Both the position numbers and the translations under genes were made by a program. A stretch of 64,000 nucleotides of DNA from Gammaproteobacteria bacterium (GTDB lineage Bacteria > Pseudomonadota > Gammaproteobacteria > Ga0077536): positions 434,001 to 498,000 of the forward strand of contig JAJFJQ010000028.1 in NCBI GenBank assembly GCA_021773835.1, given 5' to 3'. Of the stretch, positions 17,493 to 24,113 are shown piece after piece. A model generated the notes under the pieces. The model ran no database searches. It was given only the letters and a program-made list of their open reading frames with translations, and was not told the origin of the DNA. Position 1 is the stretch's first letter, and the number at the start of each line of letters is the position of its first letter.

Positions 17493-18322
17493 GCGAACAT
17501 ACGTCCCATGATATGGGGATGCATACCGAGCAACTCGAAGGACGTACTCAGCAGGTGTTCTTCTCAGCGACGGAAGAGGAAAACCTCGTCCAACCGTTTA
17601 CCTACGATGTGGATTTCGATCGTGCGACTGAGTTCGACGCACAGGAAATGGCCACTGGCGAGATCAACGCCAAAATTAAGGATCTCATGAAAGATGGCTA
17701 CGGCACGATTACGGTGCGCAATCCGGGCGCCAAACACAGCGTCGCGGTTGGCATCTTAAATCGGCTCAATCTGGTGCTCGACGGTAGTCTTGGCTATTTC
17801 GGCTGCGGTCTGGTTGACGGCCCGAATATTCGGATCACCGGCAGGGTCGGTTGGTCGTGTGCGGAAAATATGATGGCCGGTACCGTTGTGGTTGAGAAAA
17901 ATGCGGGTTCAACATTTGGTGCGGCGATCCGCGGCGGCGACCTCGTGAGTAAGGGCAGTGTCGGCGCGCGTACCGGCATCGACCAAAAAGGCGGGACGAT
18001 TATCGTCGGCGGTGATACCGGAGCCTTCAGTGGTTTCATGATGCAACGCGGTCGCATGGTCGTGCTCGGCAATGCCGGTAAGAATCTCGGCGACTCCATG
18101 TACGACGGCACGATCTATATCGGCGGCAAGATAGCGGATTTGGGTGTCGATGCGGTGGTCGAGGAGATGACGCCGCTCGACTGTGACTGGTTGACCCGAA
18201 AGCTGAGGCTATTCGATCTCGAAGCGCCTAATGGCGTCGAGAACATGACCAAGATTGTGTCCGGCAAGCAGTTATGGAATTACGACAACCTCGAGCCGAG
18301 CGAGAAGAAGCTCATCTTGTAA
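17480..18322 (+). CDS. mgsB: N-methylglutamate synthase subunit B (GXGXG beta-helix domain)
   Basis: A 280-residue protein equal to the GXGXG domain found at the C-terminus of glutamate synthase large subunit, here a separate polypeptide (GlxC/MgsB). The repeated glycine-rich beta-helix turns are visible from residue 96 on: GYFGCGLVDGPNIRITGRVG, AGSTFGAAIRGGDLVSKGSVG, GGTIIVGGDTGAFSGF, MYDGTIYIGGKI. An N-terminal extension of about 60 residues precedes the domain. It starts inside the end of mgsA (13-base overlap, AGGGGAGG ribosome site), as expected for subunits made in equal amounts. A mobile-element-like repeat begins 4 bases after its stop. Confidence 0.9.
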   Translation: MANLSEHTSHDMGMHTEQLEGRTQQVFFSATEEENLVQPFTYDVDFDRATEFDAQEMATGEINAKIKDLMKDGYGTITVRNPGAKHSVAVGILNRLNLVLDGSLGYFGCGLVDGPNIRITGRVGWSCAENMMAGTVVVEKNAGSTFGAAIRGGDLVSKGSVGARTGIDQKGGTIIVGGDTGAFSGFMMQRGRMVVLGNAGKNLGDSMYDGTIYIGGKIADLGVDAVVEEMTPLDCDWLTRKLRLFDLEAPNGVENMTKIVSGKQLWNYDNLEPSEKKLIL

Positions 18323-18325
18323 ATC

Positions 18326-18588
18326 GGGGCTGTTAATCTTTCATATTCGTGCCTGCTGGGCCTATTTTTGCGTTCAGCAAGGCAGAAGGAGTGCAGTGTA
18401 GTTACTCTACATAAGCGACTGATAACGCGGTTGAACGCAAAAATAGACCCAGCCCTTCGGGTGACGCCTGAAAAAGCGTCACTCGGCGTTGCTCGGCACT
18501 TATTTGGAATAACCAAACTTCGCTTCTCGCGCCTTGATTGACGCTTTTTCAGACGACACAGGTACGAATATGAAAGATCAACAGCCCC
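18326..18588. mobile_element. 263-bp MITE-like element with 30-bp terminal inverted repeats, between mgsB and mgsC
   Basis: The left end (18326-18355, GGGGCTGTTAATCTTTCATA...) and right end (18559-18588) are inverted copies matching at 28 of 30 positions. Inside are two further perfect inverted pairs: CTATTTTTGCGTTCA at 18362-18376 with TGAACGCAAAAATAG at 18432-18446, and CTGAAAAAGCGTC at 18468-18480 with GACGCTTTTTCAG at 18540-18552. A small alternative hairpin is GTGACGC/GCGTCAC (18461-18482). The whole could fold as a cloverleaf. It encodes nothing, and no clear target duplication is visible. This is the shape of a non-autonomous transposable element. It starts 4 bases after the mgsB stop and ends 18 bases before the mgsC start, so it lies in the operon transcript. 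Confidence 0.85.
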
Positions 18589-18606
18589 TAGTGCGAGGAA
18601 TGAAAT

Positions 18607-19944
18607 ATGTCTAGCGACGACGATAAATACATCCTGGGTAAGAGTCCGATTTTCACGCCGGAGGTCATCAACGATATTCACGTGAAGTCGGAGCTCGGGC
18701 GCTATCGAATGCGCGGGTTTTCGATGTTCAAAAAGATCCCAAACTGGGACGACTTGACCTTTCTCCCCGGCACCTTGACCCGCTTCGTGATCGAGGGTTA
18801 TCGCGAAAAGTGCGATACAAAAACGATTATCGGGCCGCGCTGTAAGCGACCATTGGTGCTCGACATCCCGGTCTATATTACCGGGATGAGTTTTGGCGCT
18901 TTGTCACATGAGGCGAAAACGGCATTAGCGCGGGGCGCGACGATGGCCGGCACAGCGACTTGCTCAGGTGAAGGCGGCATGATCCCGGACGAGCGTCGGT
19001 ATTCGGAGAAATGGTTCTACCAATGCATCCAGTCGCGCTACGGATTTAATCCGCAACACTTACGACTCGCTGATGCCTGTGAATTTTTCATCGGCCAGGG
19101 TTGCAAGGTTGGTCTTGGCGGCCACCTGATGGGGCAGAAAGTCACCGATCAAGTCGCTGAGATGCGCTCCTTGCCGGCCGGCATCGATCAACGTTCGCCG
19201 GCGCGTCATCCCGATTGGCTTGGGCCCGACGACTTGGCGCTAAAGATTCAGGAGATCCGGGAAGTAACGAATTGGGAGATCCCGATTCAACTCAAACTTG
19301 GCGCCGCGCGGGTCTATGACGATGTGCGCATGGCTGCTAAGACGGATCCCGATGCGATCTATATCGACGGGATGGAAGGCGGGACTGGCGCGGGCCCGCA
19401 CTTGGCCGCCGAAGAAACCGGCGTGCCGGGCATCGCAGCGATCCGGCAGGCGCGACAAGCGCTCGATGATGTTGGTAAATCTGGCGATGTCACACTCATC
19501 TATGCCGGCGGGATCCGCAACGGTGGTGATGTGGCGAAAGCGCTGGCGCTCGGCGCGGATGCAGTGGCCATTGGTCACTCGTCGTTAATGGCGCTGAATT
19601 GCAATAAAGATATTCCGGAGTCGGATTATGAAAAAGAGATCGGCGTGAAAGCAGGCTTTTGCTACCACTGCCACACCGGACGTTGCCCGGTCGGAGTCGC
19701 GACCCAGGATCCGGAATTACGCAAACGCTTGAACCCTGACGAAGCGGCCGAGCGGGTCTACAATTTTCTACATTGCCTCGCGATCGAATGCCAGATGATG
19801 GCTCGGGCCTGCGGCAAGACCAATGTGCATTCATTAGAGCCCGAAGACCTGGCGGCGCTAACGATGGAAGCATCGGCGATGGCCCAGGTACCATTAGCCG
19901 GGTCGCAGCACACGGTCGGCCGACCGGATATGACCCGGTTCTAG
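18607..19944 (+). CDS. mgsC: N-methylglutamate synthase subunit C (FMN-binding glutamate-synthase domain)
   Basis: A 445-residue protein matching the FMN/glutamate-synthase TIM-barrel domain (GlxD/MgsC). Visible are the entry motif ITGMSFGALSHEAKTALARG (about 97-116), the FMN/2-oxoglutarate loop IDGMEGGTGAGPHL (about 255-268), YAGGIRNGGDVAKALALGAD, and the iron-sulphur ligands CYHCHTGRCPVG (about 346-357) for a [3Fe-4S] cluster. It performs the reductive half of N-methylglutamate synthesis with MgsA and MgsB. A GAGGA ribosome site lies just beyond the inserted element, so translation is intact, but its transcript must cross a strongly folding repeat after mgsB. Confidence 0.92.
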   Translation: MSSDDDKYILGKSPIFTPEVINDIHVKSELGRYRMRGFSMFKKIPNWDDLTFLPGTLTRFVIEGYREKCDTKTIIGPRCKRPLVLDIPVYITGMSFGALSHEAKTALARGATMAGTATCSGEGGMIPDERRYSEKWFYQCIQSRYGFNPQHLRLADACEFFIGQGCKVGLGGHLMGQKVTDQVAEMRSLPAGIDQRSPARHPDWLGPDDLALKIQEIREVTNWEIPIQLKLGAARVYDDVRMAAKTDPDAIYIDGMEGGTGAGPHLAAEETGVPGIAAIRQARQALDDVGKSGDVTLIYAGGIRNGGDVAKALALGADAVAIGHSSLMALNCNKDIPESDYEKEIGVKAGFCYHCHTGRCPVGVATQDPELRKRLNPDEAAERVYNFLHCLAIECQMMARACGKTNVHSLEPEDLAALTMEASAMAQVPLAGSQHTVGRPDMTRF

Positions 19945-19980
19945 GATTTACCCGCGAGATTGCTTAAGGAGATCATTTAG

Positions 19981-20373
19981 ATGGCGAATGCAAATGACAT
20001 CGATCACTATCTAACTTCAGATGGTATCGACTCCGATCGGGAGAAAATGATCGGACAAACGATCGGCTACCGCTACGATGTTAATTTAGTGCCGGATTAC
20101 ACGCGGGTCACGCCGTACCTGCAAAAGTACATCGATTATATGGGTTGGCCGGATCTGAACTGGCTCGAAGATGTTCATATGGGCTACGAAGAGGGACGCG
20201 CAGCGGTCTTTGATCGCAATATCAATGGTTGGGTGACGGTGCCTGAAGACATCGACTTACCGGATAACCAGCAAGAACGAGACATGATTGCGCGCGAATT
20301 ATTGGTTAAATTTCAAATGTCGCCGAACCACCCGCTCGTGGAGTTGCGCCGCGCCTATGGGAAGTTCGATTAA
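19981..20373 (+). CDS. Small acidic protein of unknown function within the methylamine operon
   Basis: A 130-residue protein starting 36 bases after mgsC, with AAGGAG upstream. It is rich in Asp, Glu and Tyr, lacks cysteine, and has no signal peptide or membrane segment. Recognisable stretches are an N-terminal helical half with IGYRYDVNLVPDYTRVTPYL, a middle EDVHMGYEEGRAAVF and a basic C-terminus (PNHPLVELRRAYGKFD). I recognise no domain. Its position between mgsC and the amidotransferase-like gene, with short gaps on both sides, argues for a role tied to the pathway, for example as an additional subunit or chaperone. Confidence 0.72.
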   Translation: MANANDIDHYLTSDGIDSDREKMIGQTIGYRYDVNLVPDYTRVTPYLQKYIDYMGWPDLNWLEDVHMGYEEGRAAVFDRNINGWVTVPEDIDLPDNQQERDMIARELLVKFQMSPNHPLVELRRAYGKFD

Positions 20374-20399
20374 CGATAAGCGAAACCCGCGAAACTAGA

Positions 20400-21113
20400 A
20401 TGTACCGGCTTGGTTTGCTCGCATGTGATTTCGTTCCGGACGATCTACGTGACCGTTTCGACGATTACCCGATTATGTTCGATGCCGCGCTCACAAGCGC
20501 AGACGTTAATGTGGAATGGCGTACCTATCGGGTCTATGAACAGGAACTCCCCGGCGCTATCGAAGAGTGCGATGGCTATATTACGACCGGTTCGCGTAGC
20601 GGCGCATACGACAAGGACGCCTGGATCGCGTCACTGGAAGGATTTATCCAGCGACTCGCCGGCAGCGAAACACCATTGGTCGGGATCTGTTTCGGACATC
20701 AAGCGATCGCGCAAGCACTCGGTGGTGTGGTCGAAAAATCGGACAAAGGTTGGGGGATCGGCATCCACCACCACACTATCGGAGACCATATCAGTTGCGC
20801 GTGGATGAACCCGACATTGCCGCAATTTACGATCCCGGTCTGTCACCAAGACCAGGTAATGAGCTTACCCGACGGCGCGCGTCTGTTAGCCAGTAACGGA
20901 CATTGCGAAAATTTCATGGTCCAGTTCAACGACACCATGTTGGGGCTACAAGGTCACCCGGAATTTCACCCCAACTACATCGAGGTGTTACTCGAATTGC
21001 GCCGTGAGATCATAACGGGTCGGGTGCGTGAGGATGCGGTGCACTCGCTTACACGTGAGCACGATAACCCGAGTATCATGAAATGGATTGCGAACTTTCT
21101 AGGTATTAAGTGA
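20400..21113 (+). CDS. Class I glutamine amidotransferase-fold protein (putative gamma-glutamyl amide hydrolase)
   Basis: A 237-residue stand-alone class I amidotransferase/peptidase C26-like protein. The nucleophile elbow is GICFGHQAIAQALGG (about residues 96-110, Cys98), and the His-Glu partners are in GLQGHPEFHPNYI (about 182-194), so the triad is complete. No synthetase domain is attached. Precedents for solo enzymes of this fold include GMP-synthase-like amidases, plant gamma-glutamyl peptidases and the gamma-glutamylanilide hydrolase AtdA2 that works beside a GS-like ligase. Here it may hydrolyse gamma-glutamyl amides made by the two GS-like ligases. Its TGA overlaps the GTG start of the next gene. 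Confidence 0.8.
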   Translation: MYRLGLLACDFVPDDLRDRFDDYPIMFDAALTSADVNVEWRTYRVYEQELPGAIEECDGYITTGSRSGAYDKDAWIASLEGFIQRLAGSETPLVGICFGHQAIAQALGGVVEKSDKGWGIGIHHHTIGDHISCAWMNPTLPQFTIPVCHQDQVMSLPDGARLLASNGHCENFMVQFNDTMLGLQGHPEFHPNYIEVLLELRREIITGRVREDAVHSLTREHDNPSIMKWIANFLGIK

Positions 21114-21856
21114 ACTTAATCGACGACTTTGAACTAACTGTTGACGACCCATTGGTCGAGGCAGGCGTTGTGGTTGGGTTTTTGCTCATCGGCGGCGTGA
21201 AGAATCAAGTCCGCAAGACGCGGGGGTTTGAGTCGTTTCGCGCGGCGCTACTGCGCGACTTGCTTGAAAACAACACCTTGGCCGATCTCGCGGCCCATCC
21301 ATATCTTAGCGGCTATCGCGAACTCCATGACCGTTTCGGTGTCAGTGATCGGTCTCTCATACCATCGCCTGAAAGCTTGTACGCGATCTTGTTTAAGCAT
21401 GGCGATCTACGCCCGATTAACCCTATTGTCGATGTCTACAATTACGTCGCGTTGAAGCACCGTTTGTCTTGCGGCGCGCATGACATCGATAATCTGAGTG
21501 GCGGCATTGCGCTGAGGCGAACAACCGGGGATGAACTGTTCAAACCATTGGGTCGAGGGACGGAGCGCGCAGTGCCGGCCGGGGAATACGTCTACGTGGA
21601 TGGCGCGAACCGTGTGATCTGTCGGCTCGAGTGCAAACAGGCAGAACACAGTGCGGTTTCCGAGGCGACCAGCAACGTTGTCATCATAGTCCAAGGCAAC
21701 GCGTCCATTCCGACACCCGCGATTGAGGACGCGATGACCGAGATCAAATCCTTGTTACAGCGAAGTCTCGGCGAACCCGCCGCGTTGCGTCGAGAGATCA
21801 TCTCGACGTCGGCGACTGCCGTCGAAGTTACGACTGCACCTGGGGCCTACGCATGA
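21110..21856 (+). CDS. Solo B3/B4 domain protein (PheRS-beta editing-domain-like)
   Basis: A 248-residue protein starting at GTG 21110 in a GTGA overlap with the preceding gene. The central part (PSPESLYAILFKHGDLRPINPIVDVYNYVAL, HDIDNLSGGIALRR, AVPAGEYVYVDGANRVICRL) fits the B3/B4 module of phenylalanyl-tRNA synthetase beta, where it hydrolyses mischarged Tyr-tRNA. Free-standing relatives are widespread but largely uncharacterised. Its place between two amidotransferase-fold genes in a methylamine operon is unexpected. It could clear tRNAs charged with pathway amino-acid analogues or bind an amino-acid-like ligand; both are inference. Its end overlaps the next ATG by 4 bases. Confidence 0.75.
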   Translation: MNLIDDFELTVDDPLVEAGVVVGFLLIGGVKNQVRKTRGFESFRAALLRDLLENNTLADLAAHPYLSGYRELHDRFGVSDRSLIPSPESLYAILFKHGDLRPINPIVDVYNYVALKHRLSCGAHDIDNLSGGIALRRTTGDELFKPLGRGTERAVPAGEYVYVDGANRVICRLECKQAEHSAVSEATSNVVIIVQGNASIPTPAIEDAMTEIKSLLQRSLGEPAALRREIISTSATAVEVTTAPGAYA

Positions 21857-22608
21857 GTGAAGGTCCTCGCCTACTTGTATTTCAGCACCTGGATGTGGAA
21901 CATCCCGGCATCTTCCGCGAATTTCTAGCAAGCGACGGCATTCAATGGGATGCAATCGAACTCGATCGTGGTGAGCCAATACCGGATTTAAAAGAGTACG
22001 CTGGGCTGTGGGTGATGGGCGGACCCATGGATGTGTGGGAAGAGACGAGCAATCCGTGGCTCGTCGATGAGAAGCGTGCGATCAAACACGCCGTACAAGA
22101 CCTTAATCTCGGCTACCTTGGCATCTGTCTCGGTCATCAGTTATTAGCCAGCGCCCTAGGTGGGGATGTCGCCAAGGGGATGCCCGAGATTGGCGTATTG
22201 CCGGTTCAACTCAACGCGGCTGGGCAGACAAGCCCTTATTTTTCAGGTCTGCCCGCAACATTGGATTGCTTGCAATGGCATGGCGCAGAAGTTACTCAAA
22301 TCCCTCCAGGCGCGACCGTATTGGCATCCTCAGACAAGTGCGAGGTGCAGGCGATGGCGGTCGGTGAGAAGGCAATGAGCGCGCAATTTCACGTTGAGGT
22401 GACTGCAGATACGGTGCCTGAATGGGGTGCGGTACCGACCTATGCCCAAGCATTAGACGACGCGCTTGGAGCCGGGGCGCTGGCAGGTTTTCAAGCCGAC
22501 GTCGATGTCGCGATGCCCGAGTTCAATCGGTGCGCAAAGGTGCTTTACGATAACTGGATGCGCCGCGTCGGACTAAAAAACGCGCACTCGGAGATGGAGC
22601 AAGCCTAG
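21853..22608 (+). CDS. Second class I glutamine amidotransferase-fold protein
   Basis: A 251-residue stand-alone class I amidotransferase-like protein. Triad elements: GICLGHQLLASALGG (Cys near residue 93), and FHVEVT (His and Glu near 176-178). WVMGGPMDVWEE is the usual oxyanion-strand region. It is only distantly similar to the product at 20400, so the two are not a recent duplication and may act on different gamma-glutamyl substrates. It begins in an ATGA overlap with the B3/B4 gene, and its TAG stop shares one base with the GTG start of mgdA, which places it firmly inside the N-methylglutamate dehydrogenase transcript. Confidence 0.8.
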   Translation: MSEGPRLLVFQHLDVEHPGIFREFLASDGIQWDAIELDRGEPIPDLKEYAGLWVMGGPMDVWEETSNPWLVDEKRAIKHAVQDLNLGYLGICLGHQLLASALGGDVAKGMPEIGVLPVQLNAAGQTSPYFSGLPATLDCLQWHGAEVTQIPPGATVLASSDKCEVQAMAVGEKAMSAQFHVEVTADTVPEWGAVPTYAQALDDALGAGALAGFQADVDVAMPEFNRCAKVLYDNWMRRVGLKNAHSEMEQA

Positions 22609-23849
22609 TGTCAATTCGATTGCTGAAATACGCCTTTATCGAGGACTGGGCCGAGCCGCGGTTCTTCAATACCCCCGATGAGCTGCGCGATTCATACGAT
22701 GTCGTCATCATTGGTGCAGGCGGGCACGGACTAGCGACGGCCTATTATCTCGCGCGTGAGCATGGCATCACCAATGTCGCGGTATTGGATCAAAGCTACA
22801 TCGGTGGCGGCAACACCGGTCGGAATACGACTATCATTCGCTCCAATTACCTGACCGAGGAAGGGGTTAAGTTCTACGACCAAAGCGTCGAATTATTCAA
22901 ATCCTTGTCCGAAGAACTCGACCTCAATATTTTTTATTCGGAGCGTGGGCATTTCACGCTCGCCCACAGTGACGCGACCTTGCGCACGGCGCGTTGGCGC
23001 GCAGAAGTGAACAAACATTATGGCGTCGACAGCGAGGTTGTCGGACCAGACGATATCTTGAAGGCCTGCCCCCAAATCCAGCTCGACTGTGGAGGTAACC
23101 ATGAGATCCTCGGTGCGCTCTACCATGCCCCCGGCGCTGTTGCACGTCACGACGCCGTCGCGTGGGGTTACGCCAAACGTGCCAGCGAAGCAGGTATCGA
23201 GATCCATCAGCATACTGAAGTAACCGGCATCGATGTGGCCGGCGGTCGAGTCGTAGGCGTGACCACGCCGCGCGGGAAGATCCAAGCCGGCGCGGTGGTA
23301 TCCGCAGTCGCAGGATTTACCCCGACCGTATTATCGATGGTCGGTCTAAGCAGTCCGATCGAGATCTTTCCGTTGCAAGCCTGTGTAACCGAGCCGATCA
23401 AACCGTGGCTCGACACAATCATAGTTTCCGGCAGCCTCCATCTGTACGTGAGTCAAAGCTCACGTGGCGAGATGGTGATGGGCGCGTCACTCGATCCGAT
23501 GGAGTTGCACTCTCGCCGATCGACCTTTGAGTTTGTCTCCAACCTTGCTGATCAGTTACTCGACATGTTTCCGTTTCTGAGCCAGGTAAATGTCAATCGG
23601 CAATGGGCTGGTATGGCCGATATGACCCCCGATTTCGCGCCGGTCATGGGTACGACACCCGTCGGTGGTTTTTATGTCGATGCGGGTTGGGGTACGTGGG
23701 GGTTCAAGGCGACCCCGATCAGTGGCAAGACGATGGCGGCAACTGTAGCCAACGCGCGGGACGACGAATTAATCACCGACTTCAATTTGTCGCGCTTCGG
23801 TGACTACGAGTTGGTCGGTGAAAAGGGTGCGGCCGCGGTTGGACATTAG
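22608..23849 (+). CDS. mgdA: N-methylglutamate dehydrogenase subunit A (sarcosine-oxidase beta-like)
   Basis: A 413-residue flavoprotein of the SoxB/MgdA type. DVVIIGAGGHGLATAYYLA carries the FAD-binding glycines (36-41). ARHDAVAWG (179-187) contains H181, in the position where heterotetrameric sarcosine oxidases attach FMN covalently. NRQWAGMADMTPDFAPVMG and the DAGWGTWGFKATP end complete the family pattern. In the pathway MgdABCD oxidises N-methylglutamate, regenerating glutamate and giving C1 as methylene-tetrahydrofolate or formaldehyde. The GTG start overlaps the previous stop by one base. The order mgdABCD followed directly by gmaS favours N-methylglutamate over sarcosine as substrate. 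Confidence 0.9.
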   Translation: MSIRLLKYAFIEDWAEPRFFNTPDELRDSYDVVIIGAGGHGLATAYYLAREHGITNVAVLDQSYIGGGNTGRNTTIIRSNYLTEEGVKFYDQSVELFKSLSEELDLNIFYSERGHFTLAHSDATLRTARWRAEVNKHYGVDSEVVGPDDILKACPQIQLDCGGNHEILGALYHAPGAVARHDAVAWGYAKRASEAGIEIHQHTEVTGIDVAGGRVVGVTTPRGKIQAGAVVSAVAGFTPTVLSMVGLSSPIEIFPLQACVTEPIKPWLDTIIVSGSLHLYVSQSSRGEMVMGASLDPMELHSRRSTFEFVSNLADQLLDMFPFLSQVNVNRQWAGMADMTPDFAPVMGTTPVGGFYVDAGWGTWGFKATPISGKTMAATVANARDDELITDFNLSRFGDYELVGEKGAAAVGH

Positions 23850-23855
23850 ACAACG

Positions 23856-24113
23856 ATGAAATACATAGATTTTCCAACCCTAGGTCGTCGACCTTCGAGC
23901 GAATTTGTCGTCGGCGGGATCATCGATCCGGAGCCGGCGGAACTTGACGGCATCTCTCCCGGTGAGTGGGTCTTCAATCGTGACAGCATCCCGATGCGGC
24001 GCACGGAATGGTGGTACCACACGCCGACGCAATTATGGTTTCTGGTAGAGCGTCACACAGCAACTGACGAAGTCTTTGGCGCAACGTTGGCGGGAGCGGC
24101 GATCGATGGCTAA
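23856..24113 (+). CDS. mgdB: N-methylglutamate dehydrogenase subunit B (sarcosine-oxidase delta-like)
   Basis: An 85-residue SoxD/MgdB-type subunit, 6 bases after mgdA. It keeps the family frame (EFVVGG, a Trp-rich centre EWWYHTPTQLWFLVERHT) but differs from characterised SoxD proteins at zinc ligands: the usual HCPYCG start is DFPTLGRR, and the later HTxGC cysteine is absent. Only the histidine of the WYHTP stretch remains. From memory this loss is common among MgdB-type proteins, so it may mark the N-methylglutamate branch rather than a damaged gene. Its end overlaps the mgdC start by 8 bases. Confidence 0.87.
   Translation: MKYIDFPTLGRRPSSEFVVGGIIDPEPAELDGISPGEWVFNRDSIPMRRTEWWYHTPTQLWFLVERHTATDEVFGATLAGAAIDG

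Noticed and set aside
18280-18681. 133-residue minus-strand open frame through the mgsB-mgsC gap
   Set aside because: It is formed by the MITE-like repeat and the reverse of coding ends; the product has no recognisable features.
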